Source of the DNA: Lelliottia sp. WAP21
GTDB taxonomy: Bacteria > Pseudomonadota > Gammaproteobacteria > Enterobacterales > Enterobacteriaceae
Direction of reading: 5' to 3'
Assembly (NCBI RefSeq): GCF_020532665.2
Contig: NZ_JAIWPG020000002.1
Span: 434,001 to 498,000 of the forward strand
DNA: 64,000 nt
The notes under the pieces are model-generated. The model searched no databases and was not told the DNA's origin. It saw only the letters and a list, made by a program, of their open reading frames with translations. Below are positions 19,265 through 28,896 of this stretch, one piece after another. A program made the translations under genes and the position numbers. Position 1 is the first letter of the stretch; each line of letters opens with the position of its first letter.

Positions 19265-20860
19265 GTGCTAGTTACCAGCAACATCACTATGCAGTTTGGC
19301 AGTAAGCCGCTGTTCGAAAACATTTCCGTCAAGTTTGGCGGCGGCAACCGTTACGGCCTGATTGGTGCCAACGGTAGCGGAAAATCCACCTTTATGAAAA
19401 TCCTCGGCGGCGATTTAGAGCCGACGCTGGGCAACGTGTCGCTTGATCCTAACGAGCGCCTCGGCAAGCTGCGTCAGGATCAGTTCGCCTTTGAAGAGTT
19501 TACCGTACTGGACACGGTGATCATGGGGCACGGGGAGCTGTGGGAAGTTAAGCAGGAACGTGACCGCATTTACAGCCTCGCTGAGATGAGCGAAGAAGAC
19601 GGCTATAAAGTGGCCGATCTGGAAGTGCTGTACGGGGAGATGGACGGTTATTCTGCCGAATCCCGTGCGGGTGAACTGCTGCTGGGCGTGGGTATTCCGG
19701 TTGAGCAGCACTACGGTCTGATGAGTGAAGTGGCCCCGGGCTGGAAGCTGCGTGTGCTGCTGGCACAGGCGCTGTTCTCGAATCCAGAAATTCTGCTGCT
19801 GGATGAACCGACGAACAACCTGGACATCGATACCATTCGCTGGCTGGAGCAGGTGCTGAACGAACGTGGCAGCACCATGATCATCATTTCGCACGACCGT
19901 CACTTCCTGAACATGGTGTGTACGCACATGGCGGATCTGGACTACGGCGAGCTGCGCGTCTATCCGGGCAACTATGACGAATATATGACGGCAGCCACGC
20001 AGGCGCGTGAACGTCTGCTGTCCGATAACGCCAAGAAAAAAGCCCAGATTGCCGATCTGCAATCCTTCGTGAGCCGCTTCAGTGCGAACGCTTCAAAATC
20101 TCGTCAGGCGACCTCGCGTGCGCGTCAGATTGATAAGATCAAGCTGGACGAAGTGAAAGCATCAAGCCGTCAGAACCCGTTCATTCGCTTCGAGCAGGAC
20201 AAGAAACTGTTCCGTAACGCGCTGGAAGTCGAAGCGCTCACCAAAGGGTTTGATAACGGACCTCTGTTCAAGAACCTGAATTTACTGTTGGAAGTCGGCG
20301 AGAAGATTGCCGTACTGGGTGCGAACGGCGTGGGTAAATCGACTCTGCTGAAAACCCTGGTCGGTGAATATCAGCCTGACAACGGTACGGTAAAATGGTC
20401 TGAAAACGCGCAGATTGGCTATTACGCGCAGGACCACGAATATGAATTCGAAAACGACCTGACCGTCTTCGACTGGATGAGCCAGTGGAAACAAGAAGGC
20501 GATGATGAGCAGGTGGTTCGCGGGATTTTAGGCCGTCTGCTGTTCAGCCAGGACGATATTAAAAAACCGGCCAAGGTGCTGTCCGGTGGTGAAAAAGGCC
20601 GCATGCTGTTCGGTAAGCTGATGATGGAAAAACCCAATATCCTGGTGATGGACGAACCGACTAACCACCTGGATATGGAATCGATCGAATCGCTGAACAT
20701 GGCGCTGGAGATGTATCAGGGGACCCTAATCTTCGTCTCTCACGACCGTGAGTTTGTTAGCTCGCTGGCAACCCGCGTGATTGAAATCACGCCGGAGCGC
20801 GTGGTGGACTTCACCGGTAACTACGAAGATTACCTGCGCACAAAAGGTGTTGAGAGTTAA
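19265..20860 (+). CDS. ybiT: ABC-F ATPase YbiT
   Basis: A soluble ABC-F protein of 531 residues, a ribosome-associated translation factor family with no membrane domain. The GTG at 19265 is chosen for its AGGAA ribosome-binding site and because it gives the known start [11 protein letters not shown]. It carries two nucleotide-binding domains. The first has Walker [10 protein letters not shown] (about residue 36) and [10 protein letters not shown]; the second has GANGVGKST and [16 protein letters not shown] with [10 protein letters not shown]. The linker between them is highly charged. Its physiological role in E. coli is still poorly defined. Confidence 0.96.
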   Translation: MLVTSNITMQFGSKPLFENISVKFGGGNRYGLIGANGSGKSTFMKILGGDLEPTLGNVSLDPNERLGKLRQDQFAFEEFTVLDTVIMGHGELWEVKQERDRIYSLAEMSEEDGYKVADLEVLYGEMDGYSAESRAGELLLGVGIPVEQHYGLMSEVAPGWKLRVLLAQALFSNPEILLLDEPTNNLDIDTIRWLEQVLNERGSTMIIISHDRHFLNMVCTHMADLDYGELRVYPGNYDEYMTAATQARERLLSDNAKKKAQIADLQSFVSRFSANASKSRQATSRARQIDKIKLDEVKASSRQNPFIRFEQDKKLFRNALEVEALTKGFDNGPLFKNLNLLLEVGEKIAVLGANGVGKSTLLKTLVGEYQPDNGTVKWSENAQIGYYAQDHEYEFENDLTVFDWMSQWKQEGDDEQVVRGILGRLLFSQDDIKKPAKVLSGGEKGRMLFGKLMMEKPNILVMDEPTNHLDMESIESLNMALEMYQGTLIFVSHDREFVSSLATRVIEITPERVVDFTGNYEDYLRTKGVES

Positions 20861-20931
20861 TCTCCCCTCGGCTTTCACGCTGCAGAGGCGTTGGTTGCAT
20901 CTGCAGCGCGAAAATCGTAGCGCACGCGTTC

Positions 20932-21221
20932 AGCTTTATCCCCTTTCCCTGTGAGAGAGAGTTAGGGTGAGAGCATCAGGCCGCACTACAGCTTTATCCC
21001 CTCTCCCTGTGGGAGAGGGTTAGGGTGAGGGCATCAGGCCGCACGACAGCTTTATCCCCTCTCCCTGTGGAAGAGGGTTAGGGTGAGGGCATCAGGCCGC
21101 ACGACAGCTTTATCCCCTCTCCCTGTGGGAGAAGGTTAGGGTGAGGGCATCAGGCCGCACTTCAGCTTTATCCCCTCTCCCTGTGGGAGAGGGTTAGGGT
21201 GAGGGCATCAGGCCGCTCTAC
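20932..21221. repeat. Tandem array, five copies of a 58-bp palindrome-bearing unit
   Basis: Five head-to-tail units of 58 bp starting AGCTTTATCCCC, each with the palindrome CCCTCTCCC-TGT-GGGAGAGGG followed by TTAGGGTGAGGGCATCAGG. Units 2 to 5 differ by only a few bases; unit 1 is more diverged. The last unit runs into the GH31 gene so that its stop codon (21218-21220) lies inside the repeat. The hairpins could act as attenuators between the convergent ybiT and GH31 genes. Confidence 0.95.
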
Positions 21222-23581
21222 ACCACCCATTCGCTCCCTTCTGTCCCATTCACCCGCAGCGTGCGTGTCTCACCCACCGGTAAGGTCACCTTCAGCGTTT
21301 TCCACGCCGGACGATAATCCCCGCGCCCGGTAATCTTCAGGTCGATAGTTGCCCCCCCGCACACCATTTCCCATTCCACCCACAGCGCATTCCCGCTCTG
21401 ATAACCCCAGCTTTCGCCATCGTCTTCAAACAGCAGGCCAGCAGTGGAACCGACGCCTTTCACCGGGAACAGTTTCAGCTCGCGGGTATCGTCCTTTTCG
21501 GCGCTGACATGCGTAATACGCGCGCTCAGCGGCAGACCGGCCCCGGCTCTGACCAGCAGCGGTAATTTCTCCAGCGGTGCATCACGCACGATCCACTGCC
21601 CGCCAGCGAACCACTCGTGGGTGTAAAAATCGTACCAGCCGGTGTGGTTATCCGGCAGCCAGACGCGACGCTGGTGCTGCCCGGCTTCCACCACGCTCGC
21701 CACCAGCACGTCGCGACCGAGAAGGAAATCATCACACTCCTCGAAGGTCTGCATGTCGTGCTCGTGATCGAGGAACGTCGGGCGTAACATCGGTTCGTCG
21801 TCGGCATGCGCCTGCCACAGCAGGGTGTAAAGGTACGGCAGAAGACGGTAGCGCAGCTCAATCGCACTGCGGATCGCGGGGGTGACGCCTGGATACATCC
21901 ATGGTTCGTTCACCGTGCGATCGTCATTCCACGAATGGATAGTAAAGCGTGGATGCATTACGCCATTTTGCACCCAGCGGACAAACAGCTCGGCGTCAGG
22001 CTTATCGCCGGAGAAGCCACCGACGTCGTGGCCAACGTTAAACAGTCCGGACAGGCTCATGCCAAGCCCCATACGGGTGTTATAGCGCAGGGTGTCCCAG
22101 TTGGTACGGTTATCGCCGCTCCATGTCTGCACGTAACGTTGCATACCGGCGCAGCCGGAGCGAGAGATCAGGAAGGGGCGTTTTTCCGGCGCGAAACGTT
22201 GCTGCGCTTCCATGGAGGCGCGCATCATCAACAACGGCATCACCGGGCGGATGTGCTTGATGGCAATTTCCTGGCCAAAGCCGTGACAGCGTGCTTCTCC
22301 GTCCCACACTTCGAACTCGTTATTGTCATTCCACGTCGAATCGATCCCTTTCTCCAGCAACTGGGTCGTTACGCCGTTCTGCCACCACGCCACGGTCTGC
22401 GGGTTGGTAAAGTCGAGATGGGACCCTTCATCATCCCAGAAGCTGGAACGTTCTGGCGTATCGGTTTCAGAATCGCGGATGAATAAACCTTGTTCCGCCA
22501 CTTCGTTATAGCGCGGATGATCCTGCAACAGGCAAGGTTTGATATTGGCCGCCAGCTTCAGTCCCGCATCATGAAACGCCTGGCTCATCGCATTGGGCTG
22601 CGGCACTTTGTCGTGATTCCAGTTAAAGACGTAACGTTTGCCGTTGATGGAGGTATAACCCGATGAGAGCTGGAACGAATCGCACGGAATGGCGTGTTCT
22701 TCGCACAGGCGAATAAAGTTCATCAGCTGGTTTTGCGCATCCGGCGCGTCGGTGTAATGCATGGTCGACCCGCTGTAGCCCAGGCTCCATTTCGGCCCAA
22801 ACAGCGTTTTCCCGGTCAGACGGACAAAGGCTTTCGTCACGTCCAGCACCCGCTTACCGGTAAAGAGATAGTAATCAATATCACCCGCTTCCGCCTGCCA
22901 GCGACGGTAGGCGGTGTGGTAGTTGTCTATTTCGTTGCCCAGATCCAGCCAGCTGCTGCTGAGGTTGTCATAGAAGAGACCATAGCTCACGTCATCGCGG
23001 CGGGTGAGGGTAAACGGAATATGCTTGTAGAGCGGATCGGTGCTGACGGCGTTATAGCCCATCGCGTCGAGATTCCGCATTTCATAGCGTTTACCGTTGC
23101 GCTGCAGGTCACCGGCTTTTTCCCCCAGACCGTAAAAACGTTCGTCTTTGTGGCGGCTCAGATAATGCGCCGCGCCGTCGCCGTGGGCATTCAGCAGATA
23201 GGCGCTGGTGGGACGATCGCTTGCCAGCGGCTGCCAGAGACCGGCCTCATCGCGGTGATGCCACTCGAGCCACAGCGGCTGGTGAACGGTTACACGCAAT
23301 GTCTCAGTAGCAATAATCAGCGCATCGTTCTGCTGCGTTAGCGTCCACGATGGGCAGGTAAATCCGCTGATATCTTCGCGGTCACGTCCTTCCCAGGGCA
23401 CATCACTCGTTGGCGCGATGCTCCAGGTTTTGTTCAGCGCCAGCGTGCCTTTGCGCTTAATCAGCACGCGGAAAAGGTTCTCTTCCAGAACGTACAGGAA
23501 CAGACGGTGCTGGTTATCCACCAGGAGTTCGACATGGTGGGCTGATTGATTATCAAGGGTCCAGTTTTTCAATGTTTTCAT
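21218..23581 (-). CDS. Glycoside hydrolase family 31 (alpha-glucosidase-like)
   Basis: A 787-residue GH31 enzyme from the ATG at 23581; a GTG five codons upstream is also possible. An N-terminal beta-sandwich (about 1-240) with ERFYGLGEKAGDL precedes the catalytic barrel. The nucleophile Asp lies in DSTWNDNNEFEVWD (variant of the usual WNDMNEP) and the acid/base Asp in WSGDNRTNW. It follows the MFS transporter gene by 17-18 bp and so is co-transcribed with it, implying hydrolysis of an imported alpha-glycoside or alpha-glycosidic derivative. No signal peptide, so it acts in the cytoplasm. The substrate is not evident. Confidence 0.9.
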   Translation of the reverse strand: MKTLKNWTLDNQSAHHVELLVDNQHRLFLYVLEENLFRVLIKRKGTLALNKTWSIAPTSDVPWEGRDREDISGFTCPSWTLTQQNDALIIATETLRVTVHQPLWLEWHHRDEAGLWQPLASDRPTSAYLLNAHGDGAAHYLSRHKDERFYGLGEKAGDLQRNGKRYEMRNLDAMGYNAVSTDPLYKHIPFTLTRRDDVSYGLFYDNLSSSWLDLGNEIDNYHTAYRRWQAEAGDIDYYLFTGKRVLDVTKAFVRLTGKTLFGPKWSLGYSGSTMHYTDAPDAQNQLMNFIRLCEEHAIPCDSFQLSSGYTSINGKRYVFNWNHDKVPQPNAMSQAFHDAGLKLAANIKPCLLQDHPRYNEVAEQGLFIRDSETDTPERSSFWDDEGSHLDFTNPQTVAWWQNGVTTQLLEKGIDSTWNDNNEFEVWDGEARCHGFGQEIAIKHIRPVMPLLMMRASMEAQQRFAPEKRPFLISRSGCAGMQRYVQTWSGDNRTNWDTLRYNTRMGLGMSLSGLFNVGHDVGGFSGDKPDAELFVRWVQNGVMHPRFTIHSWNDDRTVNEPWMYPGVTPAIRSAIELRYRLLPYLYTLLWQAHADDEPMLRPTFLDHEHDMQTFEECDDFLLGRDVLVASVVEAGQHQRRVWLPDNHTGWYDFYTHEWFAGGQWIVRDAPLEKLPLLVRAGAGLPLSARITHVSAEKDDTRELKLFPVKGVGSTAGLLFEDDGESWGYQSGNALWVEWEMVCGGATIDLKITGRGDYRPAWKTLKVTLPVGETRTLRVNGTEGSEWVV

Positions 23582-23598
23582 ATGCGATACATCCACTA

Positions 23599-24900
23599 TC
23601 AGGCGCGCTTGGCGCGACGTTCAGCAATAAATGCGACCAGGAAAAAAGCGCCAATCAGGTCAAAGAAACCCATGGCAATGAAAAGCGGGTTGAAGCCAAT
23701 TTTGTCGGCAGTTACACCGATCAGCAGTGAGAAGAGGAAGCTGGCAATCCACGCTGCGGAGCCGCGCATGCCGTTGACGGTGGCCATCTGGCCTTTATCA
23801 AACGACTCCACAACCAGCGCGCTGAGCATGCAGGAGATGATCTGGTGCCCGAAGCCACCAATTGAGATCAGGGCAATGGTGACGTAAGGATCGCGGGTGA
23901 TGGCCACGGCGGCCAGAGAGATCATCAGGAACGCGCCCGTGACGGAGCTTGCGACGACAGCGTTGACGCGTGTACAGCCGAAGAAGCGGGTATAGAGGCG
24001 AGTGAGGTAGCCGCTGGCTACGCTGCCCAGATCGGCGGCCAGGAACGGCAGCCAGGCAAACATCGCAATTTGCTTCAGGTCCATACCGTGCTCTTTAGCA
24101 AGGTACAGCGGTACCCAGAAGCTCAGCACGGCCCAGGCGGGTTCGGCCATAAAGGCCGGGATGGCAATCCCGTAGAAACGTTTGTTTTTAGAGACGGTTT
24201 TCAGCGCAGTCAGGAAAGGCAGCTTGATGGCAGGAGGCTCATTGTCCTGCTTGATAAAGGCCAGTTCTTCTTTGCTCAGATTCGGATGCTCCTCCGGGTT
24301 ATGGTAAAACGCCCACCATAAAACAACCCACAGCAGCGCCAGCACGCCGGTAAACATAAACGCACCCTGCCAGCCAAACGAAGCGTGCGCGAAATAGATG
24401 ATAGGTGGAGCCAGCATTGCCCCAATCGAGAAGCCCACGCCAGCCCATCCGGCCGCGACAGGACGCTCTGATTTCGGGAACCACTCGCCAATGGTTTTGG
24501 CGTTCGCGGGTGTGGCAGCCGCTTCCGATGCCCCCATGAAGAAGCGCAGTATGGCGAGATGCAGCCAGCTGCCAGCACCGGCGTGCAGGATACACATCAA
24601 CGCCCAGATGCCTGCGCAGACCATAAACCCAATCTTCAGGCCGATGACATCGATCAGCCAGCCGCACAGAGGCTGGAAAAGGGTGTAAGCAATCTGGAAT
24701 GCCCCGACGATCCAGGAATATTGCTCGGTGGTGATCCCCATGCTCTCTTTGAGCTCAGGGGCCAGAATGCCTAACGAGTTACGGGTAATGTAGTTAACGG
24801 TGACGCCCAGCAAAAACAGCACCAGCACGTACCAGCGCAGGTTTTTTATGACGCGACGGGTTTTATTCCCCGCGAGGGTGTTATTAATGTCCTGACTCAT
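23599..24900 (-). CDS. MFS transporter, anion:cation symporter (ACS) family
   Basis: A 433-residue, 12-helix permease. The ATG at 24900 is preceded by GGAGACTGAAA; longer frames lack family sequence. ACS hallmarks are VNYITRNSLGILAPELKESMGI near the N-terminus and the loop CGWLIDVIGLKIGF after helix 2, as in hexuronate (ExuT) and other sugar-acid carriers. It is the first gene of a two-gene unit with the GH31 glycosidase and is divergent from a LacI-type regulator. A sugar-acid or glycoside conjugate is a reasonable guess for its substrate, no more. Confidence 0.88.
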   Translation of the reverse strand: MSQDINNTLAGNKTRRVIKNLRWYVLVLFLLGVTVNYITRNSLGILAPELKESMGITTEQYSWIVGAFQIAYTLFQPLCGWLIDVIGLKIGFMVCAGIWALMCILHAGAGSWLHLAILRFFMGASEAAATPANAKTIGEWFPKSERPVAAGWAGVGFSIGAMLAPPIIYFAHASFGWQGAFMFTGVLALLWVVLWWAFYHNPEEHPNLSKEELAFIKQDNEPPAIKLPFLTALKTVSKNKRFYGIAIPAFMAEPAWAVLSFWVPLYLAKEHGMDLKQIAMFAWLPFLAADLGSVASGYLTRLYTRFFGCTRVNAVVASSVTGAFLMISLAAVAITRDPYVTIALISIGGFGHQIISCMLSALVVESFDKGQMATVNGMRGSAAWIASFLFSLLIGVTADKIGFNPLFIAMGFFDLIGAFFLVAFIAERRAKRA

Positions 24901-24990
24901 TTTCAGTCTCCACAAGACGGACGATAAGAGGGTAGTTTCGGTTGTCACACTGCGCGTTATGCCATTGATCGATATCTGTTTTATGACTTC

Positions 24991-25007
24991 AAGTTGGTAT
25001 ACAACTA
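24991..25007. promoter_or_regulatory. Inverted repeat in the MFS-LacI divergent promoter region
   Basis: AAGTTGGTATACAACTA contains AGTTG-N5-CAACT. It strongly recalls the operator of the hexuronate repressors UxuR/ExuR (AAATTGGTATACCAATTT). It lies about 90 bp upstream of the MFS start. Its ligand could be the divergent LacI protein or a GntR-type hexuronate regulator encoded elsewhere. The remainder of this 287-bp gap shows no gene. Confidence 0.5.
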
Positions 25008-25187
25008 GTATGGAAGTTGTGTGACAAGTTCACCTTAAGGGAGAAAATAAGCGGCTAATAGTGGATTTTGTGCAAGCTTTCTCATAAATGAGCGCCGGGC
25101 TTTGGCATGATAGCTTTCAGCACTGTTATCGCCTGATATGAATGCCGTGCAAAATTTTTCATTTAGCAAACGGAGCAAGATCACAAA

Positions 25188-26261
25188 ATGGACAAAAGGC
25201 TCAGAATCGCGGAAATCGCCTCCCGTACTCAGCTTTCCATGAGCACCGTTTCTCGCGTGCTGGCAGGGAAGGCCAATACCAGTGAAAAAGCGCGTAAAAA
25301 GGTACTGGAATGTGCACGAGAGTTGGGGGTGATGGACGGTATTGCGGCGGGGCGATTGCTGCTAAACAGCCTGGTGGTGTTTGCGCCCCAGCGGGCCTTC
25401 GACGAGCGGTCCGACATCTTTTACTACCGTGTCATTCAAAGTGTGAGCAAAGGACTGGCGTCACATGAGGTCAGGTTACGGTATTGCGCGCTTGAGGAGA
25501 ATGACAGCGATGCCCAGCTCTTTCTGGCCCGCATGAACGAAGCTGACACCCAGGCGGCTATTTTACTGGGCATTGATGATCCTCATATCCACGATCTCGC
25601 GGTGGACGTGGGCAAGCCCTGTATGCTGATTAACTGCCGCGACCGGCGGATGCGCTTGCCCGCGGTGGCCCCCGACCATCGGGCAATCGGCGAGTGTGCA
25701 GCCGATTACCTTTTTGAAATGGGACATCGTGACGTGGTGAGCGTGCTCTGTTTACGTCGATACACCATGGAGCTTCGCCTGACGGGGATCCGTGACGCGT
25801 GGCAGTCGCATAATATGAAATTTAATGACAAGCGCGATCTACTGGTGGTGCCGAGCTTTAGCGCCAAAGAGACAGAACGGCTGATGACGGAGTGGCTTAA
25901 TGAGCGTCCTCACCACCAGTTGCCTACCGCCTTTCTGGTCGGGGGCGATTTTATGGCGGAGGGGACCATCAGCGCCTTGCAAAAGAGGGGGTTGCGCGTG
26001 CCGCAGGATGTGTCAGTAATGAGCATCGACGGCTTTAACCTTGCCGCGATTCAGGATGTCCCGTTAACCGCGGTGCATGTGCCGCGCGATGAGTTGGGTA
26101 GCGAGGCGGTGCATCTTCTCCAGCAGCGCCTGATGCGACCGGATGCCCCCGTGGGAACGCTACTGCTCAACGGCACGTTACAGGTCAGGGAGTCGGTACG
26201 GCGGATACGTCAGGGAAAAAGACGCACCGCCGTGGAACGGGAAGGACTTTACGACAGTTAA
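25188..26261 (+). CDS. LacI-family transcriptional regulator
   Basis: A 357-residue repressor. The N-terminal helix-turn-helix and hinge are clear (RIAEIASRTQLSMSTVSRVLAGKANTSEKARKKVLE). The periplasmic-binding-protein-like sensor domain follows, ending with the typical DVSVMSIDGFNLAAIQDVPLTAVHVPRDELGSEAV. It is divergent from the MFS-GH31 pair and is the natural candidate for controlling it. Its stop codon overlaps that of the convergent ybiU (shared TTAA). Confidence 0.92.
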   Translation: MDKRLRIAEIASRTQLSMSTVSRVLAGKANTSEKARKKVLECARELGVMDGIAAGRLLLNSLVVFAPQRAFDERSDIFYYRVIQSVSKGLASHEVRLRYCALEENDSDAQLFLARMNEADTQAAILLGIDDPHIHDLAVDVGKPCMLINCRDRRMRLPAVAPDHRAIGECAADYLFEMGHRDVVSVLCLRRYTMELRLTGIRDAWQSHNMKFNDKRDLLVVPSFSAKETERLMTEWLNERPHHQLPTAFLVGGDFMAEGTISALQKRGLRVPQDVSVMSIDGFNLAAIQDVPLTAVHVPRDELGSEAVHLLQQRLMRPDAPVGTLLLNGTLQVRESVRRIRQGKRRTAVEREGLYDS

Positions 26262-27514
26262 ATCATGCCCAGAGCGCGCTTGCCGTGGATGTTCAGATCG
26301 TCCAGGGTAAAACGATCCTGCCAGGTGGTTTCATAATCTTCACGCGGAAAATCGCCCGGCGAGGCGCCAGTTTCCAGTGCCGCTTTGACCTTCTTCGCAT
26401 AGGCGAGGTTCTTCTCGCACATCGGCGCGGCGGGAATATACATCACGTTACCCCAGCCTTGCTGGTCTTCAACCGGTGCGACAGAGTGAATCACATCGCA
26501 ATGCCACCAGACGGAGTCCCCGGCCTCAAGCGCCGGAATACTGGTCAGTGCTTCAGTTAAGAGTGGATGCCACTTCTCTGAAATTGGCAGCACGCGGCCC
26601 GGCGCGACACCGCACAGTTCATCTTCCGGTACATCGTCCAGCAGCGGACGTAGCAGGATATACGCCATCGCCTCAGGGATCGGCACCACGTGCAACAAGC
26701 CCTGACCGGGGATCATGTCTGATAACGCGGTCCAGCCCTGGAAGGTGCGGAAGACTGAACATTTGGTGGTGTTATCCACGGTGTACTCTTCTACCTCGGT
26801 CCGGTGTGCAGCGTTCCACGGATCGTATTTATCCACGTTGCCGTCGAAAACGCGGGCAAAGACCTGTTGATAGGCCGGTAATAGCCAGCGCTCCAGCGCG
26901 CCGGAGTCGGTGTGTGCGCCCAGCCCTTTTGATGTGGTTCCCGGCGGACGGCGGCGAATACGATCCGGATAAATCACGCTGACATCCGGGTCGAACCACT
27001 GTTTGCCGTTACTTTCGAATGTCCATAACCGGTTAAGGAACGATTGTACCTGAGCCATCGCCTCGCTCTGACGCGCCTGCATCTGGGCCTGCGACCAGTA
27101 AATCGGGAAAATTTCCGGGCGGGAGGCGCTCAGGGTCCCAAAGAAGTTATCACCGGGGCCTTTATAGACGTCATCAAAGCGGTTGAGATCGAGATAGTCG
27201 AGCATGGAACGATCCCACGCCAGCGCCTGCTCGCGCGGGAAGTGACCCTTGATCACCGCACAACCCCGGCGCTTTACCGCATCGCGCTGAGCGGACGTGA
27301 GGGTACCGTCTTTAATCTCCGCGAACGGAATCACTGGCCAGACAGGCTCCCCCTTATTTTTCAGCGCATTAATCTCCGCCACGCGGGTAGCGATTTTATC
27401 ACTGAGCGTGTCGAACACGGCCTGAACGTCGCCAATCTGGGCGCGTAACTCGCGTTTTAACTGACGAATTGCTGCTTTTGGATCCGCAGGCAAAGTTTCA
27501 CTGGTAAACGTCAT
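26258..27514 (-). CDS. ybiU: DUF1479 protein YbiU
   Basis: A 418-residue protein (E. coli 421) of the DUF1479 family, related in fold to iron/2-oxoglutarate-dependent oxygenases. Possible metal ligands are HTDSGALERW (His, Asp) in the middle and the later WWHCDVIHSVAP (His). The biochemical role is unknown to me. An exact copy of the inverted repeat shared with the ybiY-fsaA promoter lies 14-27 bp upstream of its ATG, suggesting that it belongs to the same regulon. Confidence 0.92.
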   Translation of the reverse strand: MTFTSETLPADPKAAIRQLKRELRAQIGDVQAVFDTLSDKIATRVAEINALKNKGEPVWPVIPFAEIKDGTLTSAQRDAVKRRGCAVIKGHFPREQALAWDRSMLDYLDLNRFDDVYKGPGDNFFGTLSASRPEIFPIYWSQAQMQARQSEAMAQVQSFLNRLWTFESNGKQWFDPDVSVIYPDRIRRRPPGTTSKGLGAHTDSGALERWLLPAYQQVFARVFDGNVDKYDPWNAAHRTEVEEYTVDNTTKCSVFRTFQGWTALSDMIPGQGLLHVVPIPEAMAYILLRPLLDDVPEDELCGVAPGRVLPISEKWHPLLTEALTSIPALEAGDSVWWHCDVIHSVAPVEDQQGWGNVMYIPAAPMCEKNLAYAKKVKAALETGASPGDFPREDYETTWQDRFTLDDLNIHGKRALGMI

Positions 27515-27527
27515 AATGGCCTCGCAT

Positions 27528-27541
27528 CTTTCATTCGAAAG
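27528..27541. promoter_or_regulatory. Shared operator copy 1 (upstream of ybiU)
   Basis: CTTTCATTCGAAAG, an inverted repeat CTTTC-N4-GAAAG. The same 15-mer (ACTTTCGAATGAAAG read on the minus strand) recurs at 32269-32283, and a near copy at 28551-28563. Its place in the ybiU leader fits a repressor site. Confidence 0.7.
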
Positions 27542-27634
27542 TAAATTTATCTACAAGTGATACTTTAAGTTAAAAAGAAGTTAATGCAAGTTTAAAAACT
27601 TGATGTTCAGCACAGGATGGGAAAAGAGTGATAG

Positions 27635-27653
27635 GCCGGAGACGGGCTCCGGC
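27635..27653 (-). terminator. Hairpin after ybiV (likely terminator)
   Basis: GCCGGAG - ACGGG - CTCCGGC, a 7-bp GC stem just past the ybiV stop. A short T run follows about ten bases later on the minus strand. Confidence 0.5.
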
Positions 27654-27663
27654 TTAGCGAGGA

Positions 27664-28479
27664 TTAAGCGTCGAACGGCGAATGGGCGTCAAGCACGGCC
27701 TGAATGACGTTCAGTGCGCCCTGATGGTTATTATCGTCTGTGCTGTAACGGCTGATGGCTTTAATGCTCTCAGCGGCGTTGCCCATGGCAAAAGAGTATT
27801 TCACCAGCTTGAGCATTTCCGCGTCGTTGCCGCTGTCGCCGATAGCTACGCACGCCTGTGGTGATATCTCCCAGCGCTTCAGCAGGCGGCTAATGCCGTT
27901 CGCTTTATGCAGGCCAGGGATAATTAAATCGACAAATCCAAAGCCGCTGGTCACGGGCTTCATGATGCCGTCGAGCGAGACGTGCAGTTTATCGATAAGG
28001 CCTGGGATATCGCTATCCGGCAGGTTTAGCGAGAACTTAAACAGCACATCCTCGATGTCATGATAGTCACGGATGCGTTTCAGGCGGTGGTAGTGTTTTG
28101 CCATCAGCGCCACAAACTCATCGGGCGCTTTTTCGCTGACATACGCGCTTTCCAGCCCACAGGCGACAAAGTTGAGCTGTTTGTCTTTCAGCAGTTCACC
28201 TATAACGATTTGCGACTCGTGGCGCGTCAGTTCCCCATGGAATACCTGTTCCCCGTGATCGAACACCAGCGCGCCGTTTTCTGCGACGAAGGAGATCTGC
28301 TCTTTCAACTCCGGGAAGAAGGAGATGAGCTGGTAATACTGATTGCCGCTGGCAACCACGAATTCAATATTGCGGGCCTTAAGTTGCTCGAATTGCGCCT
28401 GAAAGCGGTCACGATCGTACTGCTTGGCATCATCAAGAAAAGTTCCGTCCATATCGGTGACGATAACTTTAACGGTCAT
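27664..28479 (-). CDS. ybiV: HAD-family sugar phosphatase YbiV
   Basis: A Cof-type haloacid dehalogenase-like phosphatase of 271 residues, the E. coli length. HAD motif I is [11 protein letters not shown] (nucleophile and acid Asp), motif II is VVASGNQYY, and motif IV is [12 protein letters not shown]; a Cof cap domain lies between. The E. coli enzyme dephosphorylates several sugar phosphates in vitro. It has a paralogue in this window, ybjI, with the same [15 protein letters not shown] block. A copy of the shared operator lies 72 bp upstream of its ATG. Confidence 0.96.
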   Translation of the reverse strand: MTVKVIVTDMDGTFLDDAKQYDRDRFQAQFEQLKARNIEFVVASGNQYYQLISFFPELKEQISFVAENGALVFDHGEQVFHGELTRHESQIVIGELLKDKQLNFVACGLESAYVSEKAPDEFVALMAKHYHRLKRIRDYHDIEDVLFKFSLNLPDSDIPGLIDKLHVSLDGIMKPVTSGFGFVDLIIPGLHKANGISRLLKRWEISPQACVAIGDSGNDAEMLKLVKYSFAMGNAAESIKAISRYSTDDNNHQGALNVIQAVLDAHSPFDA

Positions 28480-28550
28480 ACATTGCGCTCCTGGGGGTCA
28501 CTGCATTTTGAAACATTCTAATAACAAGGTGACGGGGAGCACAAATTTAA

Positions 28551-28563
28551 TTTCATTCGAAAG
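28551..28563. promoter_or_regulatory. Shared operator copy 2 (upstream of ybiV)
   Basis: TTTCATTCGAAAG, 13 of 14 positions of the ybiU and ybiY-fsaA inverted repeat. It lies between ybiV and the repeat array. Confidence 0.65.
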
Positions 28564-28600
28564 CAAAAGCAAAGCGGCAACCAAAGCTGCCGCTGAGTGG

Positions 28601-28872
28601 TTTCTCCCTCTCCCCGTGGGAGAGGGCGGGGTGAGGGCAGCAGTGTGTTCTCATTCTCCCCGCGGGAGAGAGCCAGGTGAGGGCATCGGTGTTCTCCCTC
28701 TCCCTGTGGGAGAGGGCCGGGGTGAGGGCATCGGTGTTCGCCCTCTCCCCGTGGGAGTGGGCAGGGTGAGGGCAGCGGTGTGTTCTCCCTCTCCCCGTGG
28801 GAGAGAGCCAGGTGAGGGCAGCGGTTTTCTCCCTCTCCCTGTGGGAGAGGGCCGGGGTGAGGGCATCAGCGC
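28601..28872. repeat. Tandem array, six copies of a ~45-bp palindrome-bearing unit
   Basis: Six units of the pattern TTCTCCCTCTCCCYGTGGGAGAGGG-CYRGGGTGAGGGCAKCGGTG, 43 to 48 bp each and less regular than the other two arrays. The core palindrome and the GGGTGAGGGCA tail are shared with 20932-21221 and 46890-47562. It lies between the ybiW 3' end and the ybiV promoter. Open frames across it are by-products of the repeat. Confidence 0.92.
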
Positions 28873-28896
28873 GCACATTCCCCCCGGCACGTCGCC

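Noticed and set aside
24991-25007. Calling this a confirmed LacI operator
   Set aside because: It lacks the central CG of typical LacI-family sites and looks more like a GntR hexuronate-repressor site, so only a generic operator call was kept.
28553-28876. Open frames of 79-107 codons across the ~45-bp array (PSPRPSPTGRGR-type repeats)
   Set aside because: They are translations of the palindromic repeats with no start signal; the same peptide motifs appear from every array of this family.
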